Shown here: piece by piece, positions 41,332-50,077 of the stretch
Numbering within the stretch: the first letter of the stretch is position 1
Layout of the letters: the number at the start of each line of letters is the position of its first letter
NCBI GenBank assembly: GCA_937993755.1
Contig: CALKMA010000040.1
Location: 1-52,132, forward strand
Reading direction: 5' to 3'
From: HGM13233 sp900762805
Lineage (GTDB): Bacteria; Bacillota; Clostridia; Oscillospirales; Ruminococcaceae
Length of the DNA: 52,132 nt
Notes under the pieces: model-generated
Told to the model about the DNA's origin: nothing
The model's database searches: none
The model's input: only the letters and a program-made list of their open reading frames with translations
Made by a program: the position numbers and the translations under genes

Positions 41332-43974
41332 ATGGAATGGTACAAAGGTAGGGCCGCCGAGGTGATCGAGACACTCAAGACCGACCCCCGGACCGGTCTG
41401 ACGTCCGACCAGGCCGCCGCCCGTTTGGCCGAATACGGTCAGAACAAGCTCAACGAGAAAAAGCCCAAGACCTTCTTCCAGCGCTTTCTGGAGCAGATGT
41501 CCGACGCCATGGTCATCATCCTGCTCATCGCCGCTGCCATCTCGCTGGGACTCTGCTTCTACAATGCCTCCAAGGGGCTGGAAGCCGAATGGGCCGAGCC
41601 GATCGCCATCATCGTCATCGTGCTGGTCAACGGTGTGCTGGGTGTCATGCAGGAGAGCAAGGCCGAGGCCGCGCTTGAAGCCCTCAAGCGCATGACGGCG
41701 CCCATGGCGCTGACGCTGCGCGGCGGCGTGCGCGAGAAAATCGCCGCGTCGGAGCTGGTGCCGGGCGATATCGTGCTGCTTGAAGCCGGCGACATGACGC
41801 CGGCTGACTGCCGCGTCCTTGAGTGCGCCAGCCTGAAATGCGATGAATCGTCGCTGACCGGTGAGAGTGTGCCGGCCGAGAAGTCAGCCACCGACCGCTT
41901 TACCGGCGATGTGCCGCTGGGCGACCGCGAGAATATGCTTTTCTCCGGCTGTCCCCTTACCAACGGCCGCGCCACCGCCGTGGTGGTGGCCACCGGCATG
42001 AAGACCGAAATGGGCCATATCGCCTCGATGCTCGAAAACGAGCAGGAGACTGACACACCGCTTCAGCAGAAGCTGGCCAAGCTGGGCAAGCAGCTCGGCT
42101 TTCTGGCGCTCGGCATCTGTGCGCTCATCTTTGTTGTCGGCATCCTGAGCGACCTGCCGCTGCTCGATATGTTTATGACGGCCGTTTCGCTGGCCGTTGC
42201 CGCCATTCCTGAGGGCCTGCCTGCCATCGTTACGGTTGTGCTTTCGATCGGTGTGCAGCGCATGGTCAAGAAGAACGCCATCATCCGCCGCCTGCCCGCC
42301 ACCGAAACGCTGGGCAGCGCCTCAGTCATCTGCAGCGATAAGACCGGCACACTGACGCTCAACCGCATGACGCTGGTCAACGTCGTTACCGAAAAGGGAA
42401 TCGAGGACTGCCAGAACGACCTTTCCAATGACGCTATGTGGGTGCTGCGCTGCGCCGCGCTCTGCTGTGACGGCAAGGTCACCGAGCAGGAGGATGGGAT
42501 CCTCCGCCAGATCGGCGATCCGACCGAGACAGCCATCCTTGTTGACGCTCACCGCCGCGGCCTGACCGGCGAGGTACTGGCCTCACAGGAGCGGCTGTTT
42601 GAGCTTCCCTTTGATTCTGACCGCAAGCTGATGACCGTCATCTGCCGCATGGGCGGCAAGCTGATGGCCATTGTCAAGGGCGCGCCCGATATCCTGTTTG
42701 CCCGCTGCACCGCCGGCGACCTGAAGGATGCCGCCGGTTCCAACGCGCTGCTGGCCTCCAACGCCGTGCGCGTGCTGGGCGTCGCCTGCCGCGAGCTGAG
42801 CGAGCTGCCCGCCAAGGGCTGCGACCCGGACTCCATTGAGAACGGACTGACCTATCTCGGCCTCGTCGGCATGATCGACCCGCCGCGCGAGGAGGCCCGC
42901 CTCGCCATTGCCGAGTGCAAGCGCGCCGGCATCACACCTGTGATGATCACCGGCGACCATGTCATCACGGCCGCCGCCATTGCCCGCAAGCTGGGTATGC
43001 TGGATCACGAATCGCAGGCCATTACCGGCGCACAGCTGGCAGAGATGACCGATGAAGAGCTGCGCGCCCGCGTGCGCGAGCTGCGCGTCTATGCGCGCGT
43101 TACACCGACCGACAAGATACGCATCGTCAAGGCGTGGCAGAGCCTCGGAGAGGTCGTTGCCATGACGGGCGACGGCGTCAACGACGCGCCGGCGCTCAAG
43201 GCGGCCGACATCGGCTGCGCCATGGGCATCACCGGCACCGACGTTGCCAAGGGCGCGGCCGATATGATCCTGACCGACGATAACTTTGCCACCATCGTGA
43301 CGGCCGTCAAGGAGGGGCGCGGCATCTTTGACAATATCCAGAAGGCCGTGCGCTTCCTGCTGTCCTGCAACCTCGGCGAGATTCTGATCGTGGCTGTTGC
43401 CATGCTAGTGTGGCGCGAGAGCCCCTTCATGCCCATCCAGCTGCTGTGGATCAACCTCGTCACCGATTCGCTGCCTGCCATCGCGCTGGGCATGGAGCCT
43501 GTTGAGAATGATGTGATGGATCGCAAGCCGCGCGGCAAGAATGAGAGCATCTTCGCGGGCGGCGTGGGCACTCACGCCGTCATTCAGGGGGCTGTCGTCG
43601 GCCTGCTGACACTGGCGGCCTACTACATCGGTTCGCGTGTTTTCACGCTGGCCGGCGGCGCGCACAACATCCCGCTCGGCGAAACCATGGCCTTTGCCAC
43701 GCTGGCTTTTGTTGAGCTGATCCACGCCATCAACCTGCGCTCCAACCGCACCATGCTGAAGGTCGGGCTTTTCGCCAACCGGATGATGCTGCTGGCTGTC
43801 GGCGTCTCGGCGGCTCTGATGCTGCTGGTGCTGCTGATTCCGGCGCTTCAGGGTATTTTCCAGGTCGTCGCCATGACCGGCGTCCAGTGGCTAATCGTGG
43901 CCGGCCTGTCGCTGTCGATGTTTGTCATCATGGAGCTGTACAAGCTGGTACACATGGCAGTCGAGAAAAAGTAA
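41332..43974 (+). CDS. P2-type cation ATPase, candidate Mn2+/Ca2+ exporter
   Basis: This 880-residue pump of the SERCA/PMR1-like P2 class has a cation-ATPase N-terminal domain (1-75), TGES (near 180), PEGLPA in membrane helix 4 (near 290), phosphorylation site CSDKTGTLTLN (near 339), TGDGVNDAPAL (near 615) and about ten transmembrane helices. Such pumps move Ca2+ and often Mn2+. Bacterial relatives of YoaB type are known to sit under yybP-ykoY riboswitches and export Mn2+, so the riboswitch 2.1 kb upstream argues for manganese. That inference needs the two genes to share the S9 peptidase transcript. No terminator is seen between them. Confidence 0.93.
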   Translation: MEWYKGRAAEVIETLKTDPRTGLTSDQAAARLAEYGQNKLNEKKPKTFFQRFLEQMSDAMVIILLIAAAISLGLCFYNASKGLEAEWAEPIAIIVIVLVNGVLGVMQESKAEAALEALKRMTAPMALTLRGGVREKIAASELVPGDIVLLEAGDMTPADCRVLECASLKCDESSLTGESVPAEKSATDRFTGDVPLGDRENMLFSGCPLTNGRATAVVVATGMKTEMGHIASMLENEQETDTPLQQKLAKLGKQLGFLALGICALIFVVGILSDLPLLDMFMTAVSLAVAAIPEGLPAIVTVVLSIGVQRMVKKNAIIRRLPATETLGSASVICSDKTGTLTLNRMTLVNVVTEKGIEDCQNDLSNDAMWVLRCAALCCDGKVTEQEDGILRQIGDPTETAILVDAHRRGLTGEVLASQERLFELPFDSDRKLMTVICRMGGKLMAIVKGAPDILFARCTAGDLKDAAGSNALLASNAVRVLGVACRELSELPAKGCDPDSIENGLTYLGLVGMIDPPREEARLAIAECKRAGITPVMITGDHVITAAAIARKLGMLDHESQAITGAQLAEMTDEELRARVRELRVYARVTPTDKIRIVKAWQSLGEVVAMTGDGVNDAPALKAADIGCAMGITGTDVAKGAADMILTDDNFATIVTAVKEGRGIFDNIQKAVRFLLSCNLGEILIVAVAMLVWRESPFMPIQLLWINLVTDSLPAIALGMEPVENDVMDRKPRGKNESIFAGGVGTHAVIQGAVVGLLTLAAYYIGSRVFTLAGGAHNIPLGETMAFATLAFVELIHAINLRSNRTMLKVGLFANRMMLLAVGVSAALMLLVLLIPALQGIFQVVAMTGVQWLIVAGLSLSMFVIMELYKLVHMAVEKK

Positions 43975-44051
43975 GACGGGGCAGCCTTTGCGAACGGAAG
44001 GCTGCGGCAAAAACCGCACCCTTTCCGCAGCCGCCGGATGATATTTTTGAT

Positions 44052-44088
44052 GCGCCCCTGCGCAGCTATGCTGCGCAGGGGCGCCGTT
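44052..44088 (+). terminator. Terminator after the P2 ATPase
   Basis: A perfect 15-bp stem (44052-44066 with 44070-44084), a three-base loop, then CGTTTTA, 78 bp beyond the stop. Confidence 0.85.
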
Positions 44089-44467
44089 TTATGCCTTCGA
44101 GCAGTCTTCAGACGGTTGATGGGCACCCTTCCCGCGCGCCGCTTCGGCGCGGCTGCTTTTCGGCCGGGCAGGCGAAGCCGGCGATATGACGGTGCTTCGG
44201 TACCCGCCGGAAAGCTCTTCTGCCTGCGGAGGACGGCCGGTTTCCTGCCGGCGGTCTGCGGGGCCATTCAGGTGCGGCTCGCTCTGCTGAGCTTTGCCGC
44301 CTTGTGATCGTTATGCTTTTGGTTTGCACACAGCCAGCGGGGAAACCATTGCGGCCTGTTCCGCAGACAGCCCTCTTTTTCTTGTGCATTCTGTACAGGA
44401 ATATGGGGCGGGGGCGCGGGTCTTTTCACCAAACCTCCGAATTTCAGAAAAATGCACGGAACCCCCC
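44089..44467. other. Spacer without a supportable gene
   Basis: The left part (to about 44310) is GC-rich with GCGCGCCG/CCGGCC words; the right part is closer to average. Short open frames in both directions lack ribosome-binding sites. No RNA fold stands out. Confidence 0.45.
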
Positions 44468-44496
44468 TTTACAAACCTGCATATTTGGTGCATAAT
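44468..44496 (+). promoter_or_regulatory. Promoter of the amino-acid ABC operon
   Basis: TTTACA (44468-44473), 17 bp, CATAAT (44491-44496), 63 bp before the substrate-binding protein gene. Confidence 0.7.
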
Positions 44497-44559
44497 ATAG
44501 CAAATAAAGCATAAATATTCATCCAAAACCCGAATGAAGTGCATATGGAGGAAAGAAAG

Positions 44560-45321
44560 ATGAAAAAAGTATTCGCCCTTGCGGTCGCGGCTCTCATGCT
44601 GCTGACCCTCGTTGCCTGTGGCCAGCAGACCGCGGAATCCTTTACCGATCAGCTCAACAAGGAGCATACGCTGGTCATCGCCACCAGCCCCGATTACCCG
44701 CCCTATGAGTATTATGCCGATGACGGCACGCTGGCCGGCTTTGATATCAAGGCCGCCGAGGCCATCGCCGACATCCTCTCCAAGGAATATGATATTCAGA
44801 TCGAGTGGGTCGCGATGGACTTCAAGAACATCGTTTCGGCGGTGCAGCTCGGCCAGGTCGATGCCGGCGTCGCCTGCTTCACCTATGACCCGGAGCGTGA
44901 TGTGCTGTTCTCGTCGCCCTACCTCAAGAGCGCGCAGGTCGTCGTTATTCCGGCCGGCAGCGACATCACTAAGCCGGATGATCTGAACGGCAAGACCGTG
45001 GGGGCCAATCTCGGCTCGACCGGCGAGTCGGCGGCACAGGAAAAGGGAGCCAACGTCGTTGAGATGGGCGGCTACAACCAGATGTTCGAGATCATGCGCA
45101 ACAACGGGCTTGACGCCATCGTCTGCGACGAGGTCGTGGCCGAGCAGTACGCCGCATCGGGCGACTTTACGGTGCTGAGCGAAAAGCTGCTCGACGAGGA
45201 GGTATCGATGATCGTTTCCAAGGAGCACAGCCTGCTGTGCGACAAGCTCAATGGGGCCATTGCCGAATTCATGGCATCCGATACCTACACCCAGCTCAAG
45301 GCCGAATACGGCCTCGACTGA
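44560..45321 (+). CDS. Polar amino-acid ABC transporter substrate-binding lipoprotein
   Basis: This 253-residue solute-binding protein of family 3 captures an amino acid outside the cell. The signal peptide (1-20) ends in the lipobox LTLVAC with Cys21. The conserved opening of the binding domain is LVIATSPDYPPYEYY, followed by GFDIKAAEAIADIL and later DAIVCDEVVAEQY. ATG 44560 follows GGAGGA at an ideal distance; an upstream ATG at 44539 is rejected because it would precede the signal peptide and bury the GGAGGA. A glutamine/glutamate or cystine substrate is possible; sequence alone does not decide. Confidence 0.93.
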   Translation: MKKVFALAVAALMLLTLVACGQQTAESFTDQLNKEHTLVIATSPDYPPYEYYADDGTLAGFDIKAAEAIADILSKEYDIQIEWVAMDFKNIVSAVQLGQVDAGVACFTYDPERDVLFSSPYLKSAQVVVIPAGSDITKPDDLNGKTVGANLGSTGESAAQEKGANVVEMGGYNQMFEIMRNNGLDAIVCDEVVAEQYAASGDFTVLSEKLLDEEVSMIVSKEHSLLCDKLNGAIAEFMASDTYTQLKAEYGLD

Positions 45322-45361
45322 CGGCCCTGCCGGCTGACCGAAGCCGAACCTTATGAATAAC

Positions 45362-45389
45362 AGCGCGGGGAGCGGAGGCTTCCCGCGCT
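45362..45389 (+). promoter_or_regulatory. Intercistronic hairpin between binding protein and permease
   Basis: Stem AGCGCGGG (45362-45369) with CCCGCGCT (45382-45389) is followed by only TTGG. Partial termination or 3' protection here would give more binding protein than permease, a common arrangement in ABC importers. Confidence 0.65.
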
Positions 45390-45401
45390 TTGGAGTGTGA
45401 C

Positions 45402-46082
45402 ATGACGATTTTTGCAAAGATATTCACCGTCGGCAACCTGCTGCTGCTGGTCAAGGGCGCCGGTATCTCGCTGGCCATAGCGGCTGTCGCGCTGCTGATC
45501 GGCGTGCTGCTCGGCACGCTGGGGGCGCTCTGCAAGCTGTCCGAAAGCCGTCTGCTGCGGCTTATAGCCAACATCTATATCGAGATCATCCGCGGCACGC
45601 CGATGCTGCTGCAGATCCTTTTCCTGTTTCTGGTGCTTCCATGGGCGGTCAAGCAGGTCACCGGCACGGGCTTTATTCCCAATCCTTATATCATCGGCAC
45701 CGTCGCTATCGGCATCAACAGCGGCGCTTATTCGGCCGAGCTGATACGGTCGGGCATACAGTCGGTCGATAAAGGGCAGACCGAGGCCGGCAAGGCACTC
45801 GGCTTTACAGGCCGGCAGATCATGCGCTTCATTGTGCTGCCGCAGTCGTTCAAGCGCATTGTGCCGCCGCTGGTCAGCGAATTCATCGTGCTCATCAAGG
45901 ATTCCTCGCTCATCACCACCATCGGCGGCATCGAGCTGCTGCAAAGGGCGCAGATCCTCGGCACGAAGTATTACAATTATCTCATTCCGCTGATGATGGC
46001 GTCAGCGCTTTATCTTGTCATGACACTGACAGTATCGTTCATCGCCAAAAAGATCGAAAGGAGGCTGGCTGAAAGTGATTGA
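45402..46082 (+). CDS. Amino-acid ABC transporter permease
   Basis: This 226-residue membrane permease of the HisMQ/GlnP type has about five transmembrane helices. The family motif is IEIIRGTPMLLQILFLFLVLP, and the EAA loop that contacts the ATPase is EAGKALGFTGRQIMRFIVLP. A single permease gene suggests a homodimer. ATG 45402 has GGAG upstream. It overlaps the ATPase gene by eight bases. Confidence 0.94.
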   Translation: MTIFAKIFTVGNLLLLVKGAGISLAIAAVALLIGVLLGTLGALCKLSESRLLRLIANIYIEIIRGTPMLLQILFLFLVLPWAVKQVTGTGFIPNPYIIGTVAIGINSGAYSAELIRSGIQSVDKGQTEAGKALGFTGRQIMRFIVLPQSFKRIVPPLVSEFIVLIKDSSLITTIGGIELLQRAQILGTKYYNYLIPLMMASALYLVMTLTVSFIAKKIERRLAESD

Positions 46083-46800
46083 GCTGAAAGGGATCGAAAA
46101 AAGCTTTAAGAATGTCGAGGCCGTGCGGGGCGTCGATCTCACGGTCGAAGACGGCGACATCGTCTGCATCATCGGGCCGTCGGGCAGCGGCAAATCGACG
46201 CTGCTGCGCTGCATCAACGCGCTGGAGATCCCCGATGCGGGGAGCGTCGTCATCGACGGCGAGACGGTCGATGTCAGGAACAGGAAGCAGCTCGAACGCC
46301 TGCGCACCGGCATGGGGTTCGTCTTTCAGCACTTCAACCTTTTTCCGCACCTGACGGTGCTGGAAAACCTGACGCTGGCCCCCGTAAAGGTCAAGGGCCT
46401 CGACCCTGCTGCCGCCGAGCAGACAGCGCGCGAGCTGCTGGCGCGCGTCGGGCTGGCCGATAAGGTTGACAGCTACCCCGGCAAGCTGTCGGGCGGGCAG
46501 AAGCAGCGTGTCGCTATCGCGCGGGCGCTGGCCATGGAGCCGGAGGTCATGCTGTTTGACGAGCCGACCAGCGCGCTTGACCCCGAAATGATCGGCGAGG
46601 TGCTCGATGTTATGAAGGAGCTGGCGCACGCCGGCACCACCATGGTGGTGGTCACGCATGAGATGGGCTTTGCCCGCGAGGTCGCCACGCGTGTCATCTT
46701 TATGGACGCCGGACAGATCGTTGAGCAGGGCGCGCCGACAGAAATATTCGGCAGCCCGAAAAGTGAGCGGACAAGGGCCTTTTTGTCGGCGGTGCTGTGA
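46075..46800 (+). CDS. Amino-acid ABC transporter ATP-binding protein
   Basis: This 241-residue GlnQ/HisP-type ATPase has Walker A GPSGSGKST (near 36), Q-loop QHFNLFPHLTV, signature LSGGQKQRVAIARAL, Walker B VMLFDEPTSALDP and switch histidine VTHEM. GTG at 46075 is the start, overlapping the permease, with AAAGGAGG upstream. With the two preceding genes it completes one importer. A strong hairpin that may end the transcript lies 326 bp downstream (47126). Confidence 0.96.
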   Translation: MIELKGIEKSFKNVEAVRGVDLTVEDGDIVCIIGPSGSGKSTLLRCINALEIPDAGSVVIDGETVDVRNRKQLERLRTGMGFVFQHFNLFPHLTVLENLTLAPVKVKGLDPAAAEQTARELLARVGLADKVDSYPGKLSGGQKQRVAIARALAMEPEVMLFDEPTSALDPEMIGEVLDVMKELAHAGTTMVVVTHEMGFAREVATRVIFMDAGQIVEQGAPTEIFGSPKSERTRAFLSAVL

Positions 46801-47125
46801 GGGCGCGCCGGCCATATTGAAGCGAAAAACGGCACGGTGGGAGGCCGGAGGACGCGCGGCGTTCTGTGCCGGTCGGGTGCCTGCTGTTTTCGGAAGAGCG
46901 GTGCGCGGCGAAGGCTTTGGTGGGAAGCGTTTGCTGACTGTATGCCGCCTCCAAGCCGCACGAAGCGGCGGAGCGGGAGGCAGCCGGCTTTCGCAAGCAC
47001 ATTTTTTCTGCACGCCGTTCTTTTTGAGCCGGCGCTTCAGCCGGCGGAGGGCCGGAGCGAGGTCCTCCGGCCGCCGGCTTGCGCCGCCTTCACGCGGCGG
47101 GGGGCGCCCCGAACCCAAATCGAAG
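46801..47125. other. GC-rich spacer with long dyads
   Basis: No supportable gene; a very long forward frame crossing here is antisense to the membrane ferredoxin and compositionally driven. It contains AGCCGGCGG/CCGCCGGCT (about 47028-47081) enclosing CCGGA/TCCGG. A sense-strand RNA cannot be excluded. Confidence 0.45.
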
Positions 47126-47171
47126 CAAGTGCCATGGAGACGCAGCGCGTCGCCATGGCACTTGTGCTTTT
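47126..47171 (+). terminator. Long hairpin, probable terminator
   Basis: A perfect 12-bp stem CAAGTGCCATGG/CCATGGCACTTG (47126-47137 with 47153-47164) with an inner GACGC/GCGTC stem is followed by TGCTTTT. It could end transcripts from the ABC operon. Confidence 0.65.
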
Positions 47172-47416
47172 CCGCCGTTCCTGGCCGGCGGAGGGAGTTC
47201 TTTTTCAGACAGGAGGGAGGATCATCGGGATCGCGGGTGCGCGGGGAGGCTCAACGCCGCGGGGTACAGACTTGGCGGCCGCTCCTGCGGCGCGGCTTAG
47301 CCCCGCCTATGAGCGCATATGATCCATGCGCAGGATGCCCCGACCGAAGTGGCAAAGGGACGAGCCTGAGGTCCGCTTCCCGCCGGCGCCGGCGCTTTGC
47401 CGGGAGACCCTGCCGT
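47172..47416. other. GC-rich spacer 3' of the membrane ferredoxin gene
   Basis: No gene recognised. The right end has a run of GGCGCC/GCCGGC dyads (about 47386-47405) that may form the 3' hairpin of the reverse-strand ferredoxin gene. Confidence 0.4.
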
Positions 47417-48235
47417 TTACAGCGCGTGCTTGGGACAGCTCTTCACACAAGCCATGCACAGGATGCACTCGGTCCCGTTTTTGCGCTTGCGGGAGTTGTC
47501 GGTCATATCGACCTCCATCGGGCAGACACTCCTGCATTTGCCGCAGGAGACGCACTTGCTCTTGTCGCATTTGATGCGGAAAAGGGAGAAATAGCTCATC
47601 GGTTTGAGAAACACCGTGATGGGACAGATGTATTTGCAGAAGGCGCGATTGTCTTTAAAAACGAAGGCCAGCAGGATGCCGACGGCGTAGTAGAGGATGT
47701 TGCCGACAATGAAGGCCCAGAACATGATCTGCTCGATATGGCCGACCCTGGCGAGGAACAGTACGCCGACAAAAATAAGCGACGCGGCAAAGGTGATATA
47801 GCGGATCCAGCCGAGCGGACGCCGCGGACGCTGCGGAGTCTTGTAAGGAAGAAAATCGAGTATCATGGCTGTCCAGCAGGCATAGCCGCACCAGCCGCGC
47901 CCGAAAATGAGCGGGCCGAAGATCTTGGCAACGGCATAATGGATGGTGGCGGCCTCGAACACGCCGGTGAAAAGGTAATACCAGAAGCCTTCGATTTGCA
48001 TATTTTCCCGGCAGATGAGGCCGAGGTAGAGCAGCATATACAGCCCCACCAGAAGCTGTACGATATGGCGCGCGTATTTGTAATTGAGGGCATAGAGGAG
48101 GATGCCCAGCGCCAGCGAAAGCCCGATATAGCTGAAGTTGATGAGATAAAAAATGTTGTTCTTGCTCAGCCAGAGTGAGACGGCAACGATCTCAAATACG
48201 GCCAGCAGGACGAGGGAGGGAAAAACCTTTTTCAT
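47417..48235 (-). CDS. Polytopic membrane protein with two ferredoxin motifs (NapH/NosR-like)
   Basis: This 272-residue inner-membrane iron-sulfur protein has six or so hydrophobic helices (from residue 6 to about 195). Two cysteine pairs lie at membrane edges, GRGWCGYAC and FCKYICP, as in NapH/NosR/CcoG-like proteins. A cytoplasmic C-terminus has two [4Fe-4S] motifs, CVSCGKCRSVCP and CILCMACVKSCP. These proteins pass electrons through or along the membrane; the partner is not in this window. The start at 48235 has GGGAGGG upstream. Monocistronic. Confidence 0.88.
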   Translation of the reverse strand: MKKVFPSLVLLAVFEIVAVSLWLSKNNIFYLINFSYIGLSLALGILLYALNYKYARHIVQLLVGLYMLLYLGLICRENMQIEGFWYYLFTGVFEAATIHYAVAKIFGPLIFGRGWCGYACWTAMILDFLPYKTPQRPRRPLGWIRYITFAASLIFVGVLFLARVGHIEQIMFWAFIVGNILYYAVGILLAFVFKDNRAFCKYICPITVFLKPMSYFSLFRIKCDKSKCVSCGKCRSVCPMEVDMTDNSRKRKNGTECILCMACVKSCPKHAL

Positions 48236-48467
48236 GGACGGAATGGCTCCTGAACCGGCAGATTTTGCTTATGCAGCACCCTTATATTCTATTGCATATC
48301 GGGGCAAAAAGCAACAGTCCCAAGACGAACGTCACAGGTGAAGCCGGCTGTCGGCACTTTGCTTCGTTATTGCGGCCATGACGGCCGGTCTATGGGGGAG
48401 GAGAAGAGATTTTGATGCACCTTTGCATCCGGCCTGAGGCTGCAGACAGGAAAACAGCAGAAAACGC

Positions 48468-48496
48468 TTGACTATTACTATCAATGATAGTAATAT
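48468..48496 (+). promoter_or_regulatory. PadR promoter with embedded 21-bp palindromic operator
   Basis: TTGACT (48468-48473), 17 bp, TAATAT (48491-48496). The spacer and part of the -10 form a perfect palindrome, ATTACTATCA-A-TGATAGTAAT (48474-48494). A repressor bound there would exclude RNA polymerase, which fits autoregulation by the PadR protein encoded 30 bp downstream. Confidence 0.8.
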
Positions 48497-48525
48497 AGAG
48501 AGAGGATAACACAAAGGAGGCCCTT

Positions 48526-49050
48526 ATGTCCCCCATCGACCTGATCCTGCTCGGCATGGTGCTTGAACGCCCGCAGAGCGCCTATGAGCTTCAGAAAGAC
48601 GTCGCCTACCATCAGCTGCCCCGCTGGACGCACATCAGTGTGCCGTCGGTCTACCGCAGCGTGCTGCGCCTGCAGGAGCAGGGGTATCTGCAAAGCCGCG
48701 TCGTGCGCGGCCGGAAAAAGGCCGACAAGGCGGTCTATGTCATCACAGAGGCCGGAAAAGAGCGCTTTCATGAGCTGCTGCGGCATTTTGCCGTTCAGAG
48801 TGTCCCCCTGCAGCTGGATTTCAATGTTGTTGTCACCAATCTCAACAAGGTCAGCTCTGAAGAAGCCTGCGCTCTTGTCGCACAGCTGCGGGGCAGCCTG
48901 TGCGCTTCGATGGAGGAGAGCGCCGTTCTGGCGGCGAGGTACGCCGATATTCCGCCGGTCGGCCGCGCCGTATTCGAGCAGCAGGCGCGGCTCTACTGGG
49001 CGCTGCTGGCGTGGCTTGACGATTTTGAAAAGCAGCTGGCGCAGGAGTAA
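48526..49050 (+). CDS. PadR-family transcriptional regulator
   Basis: This 174-residue winged-helix regulator has an N-terminal PadR domain (residues 1-75; LILLGMVLERPQSAYELQK and VPSVYRSVLRLQEQGYL) and a C-terminal helical dimerisation domain of the longer Vir/PadR-C type. PadR repressors often respond to aromatic or xenobiotic compounds. AAAGGAGG sets the start. It is followed after three bases by yjdF, so its target probably includes its own operon through the palindrome at 48474-48494. Confidence 0.92.
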   Translation: MSPIDLILLGMVLERPQSAYELQKDVAYHQLPRWTHISVPSVYRSVLRLQEQGYLQSRVVRGRKKADKAVYVITEAGKERFHELLRHFAVQSVPLQLDFNVVVTNLNKVSSEEACALVAQLRGSLCASMEESAVLAARYADIPPVGRAVFEQQARLYWALLAWLDDFEKQLAQE

Positions 49051-49053
49051 GAG

Positions 49054-49467
49054 ATGGTCAGCGGCATTCTGACTGTGCTGTTTGAGGAGCCGTTCTGGAT
49101 CGGGATCTATGAGCGGAGGGATGAGGGGCGCTATGAGGTCTGCAAGGTCACCTTCGGCGGCGAACCGAAGGACGCCGAGGTCTATGAGTTCATCCTCAGA
49201 AGCTGGGGGCGGCTGCATTTCAGCCGGTCGGTGCGGGACGACGGTCCCCGCCGCAGTCACAGCAATCCCAAGCGGATGCAGCGTGAGATCAGCAGCCGTC
49301 TGCGGCCGCACGGTGTCGGCACCAAGGCGCAGCAGACGCTCAAGCAGCAGCAGGAGCAGGCCAAAGCCGAGCGCCGGACAGACAGCCGCCGGCAGTGCGA
49401 GGCCGAAAAGGAGCGCCGCTTTGCGCTGCGGCAGCAGAAGCGGAAGGAAAAGCACCGGGGGCACTGA
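49054..49467 (+). CDS. yjdF: YjdF family protein
   Basis: This 137-residue YjdF-type protein is of unknown biochemical function. The family opening (LTVLFEEPFWIGIYER), the block CKVTFGGEPKDAEVYEF and the NPKRMQRE-GTKAQQTLK region are all present, and the tail is highly basic (QQKRKEKHRGH). In Firmicutes yjdF is often preceded by a riboswitch sensing azaaromatic compounds. I see none here; instead it is translationally linked to a PadR regulator, which may take over the sensing task. Confidence 0.9.
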   Translation: MVSGILTVLFEEPFWIGIYERRDEGRYEVCKVTFGGEPKDAEVYEFILRSWGRLHFSRSVRDDGPRRSHSNPKRMQREISSRLRPHGVGTKAQQTLKQQQEQAKAERRTDSRRQCEAEKERRFALRQQKRKEKHRGH

Positions 49468-49543
49468 GCCGGCCTTGACAGGGTGGGGGCCGAACGGTAT
49501 CATGAAGAAAAAAGGACGCCGGCAGGCGGCCGCTGAGGTATTC

Positions 49544-50041
49544 ATGGAAACAACGACACTTTGCTATATCGAGCGTGCGGGGCAGTATCTCATGCTGCAC
49601 CGCGTCAAAAAGGAATGCGATGTCAACCGCGATAAATGGGTGGGCATCGGCGGGCACATCGAGCCGGGTGAGACGCCGGAGCAGTGCCTGCTTCGAGAGG
49701 TGCGGCAGGAGACCGGTCTGACACTGACCCGCTACCGCGCCTGCGGCGAGATCTGCTTTGAGAGTGCGCCGTGGCCGCCGGAGCTGATGTATCTTTACCA
49801 CGCCGACGGCTTCAAGGGCGAGCTGCTCACGTGCGACGAGGGTGAGCTGGTTTGGCTGGACAGGGCCGTGCTGCGGTCGCTGCCGGCCTGGGAGGGCGAT
49901 TTCATCTTTTTGGAGCTGATGGAGCGTCGGGTTCCCTATTTCAGGCTGTCGCTCCACTATGGCGGCGAGCGGCTCGACCGCGCCGTTCTTGACGGGCGCA
50001 GCCTGCCTCTGCCGGATTGGCGCGGCGGGTTGGAGGACTGA
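49544..50041 (+). CDS. NUDIX hydrolase (8-oxo-dGTP diphosphatase-like)
   Basis: This 165-residue Nudix protein hydrolyses a nucleoside diphosphate linked to another moiety. The Nudix box runs GHIEPGETPEQCLLREVRQE with TGL following; the first glutamate of the usual EE pair is Gln, a tolerated variant. The opening TTTLCYIERAGQYLMLHRVKKE resembles MutT/8-oxo-dGTP diphosphatases. ATG 49544 has GAGGT seven bases upstream; ATG 49502 is a weaker alternative. Substrate uncertain. Confidence 0.9.
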   Translation: METTTLCYIERAGQYLMLHRVKKECDVNRDKWVGIGGHIEPGETPEQCLLREVRQETGLTLTRYRACGEICFESAPWPPELMYLYHADGFKGELLTCDEGELVWLDRAVLRSLPAWEGDFIFLELMERRVPYFRLSLHYGGERLDRAVLDGRSLPLPDWRGGLED

Positions 50042-50077
50042 CAGCGCGGCGGCCCTTTGCCGCGCTGAGTCAAGGGT

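Noticed and set aside
44038..44307. 89-codon forward frame after the P2 ATPase
   Set aside because: It begins in the terminator hairpin and has arginine-rich biased composition without a start signal.
46658..48178. A 506-codon forward open frame
   Set aside because: It overlaps the well-supported ABC ATPase and is antisense to the membrane ferredoxin; high GC keeps the frame open. There is no family resemblance and no ribosome-binding site.
48236..48525. YjdF riboswitch upstream of padR-yjdF
   Set aside because: No aptamer-like conserved elements were recognised and the promoter lies only 30 bp before the gene, leaving no room for the RNA.
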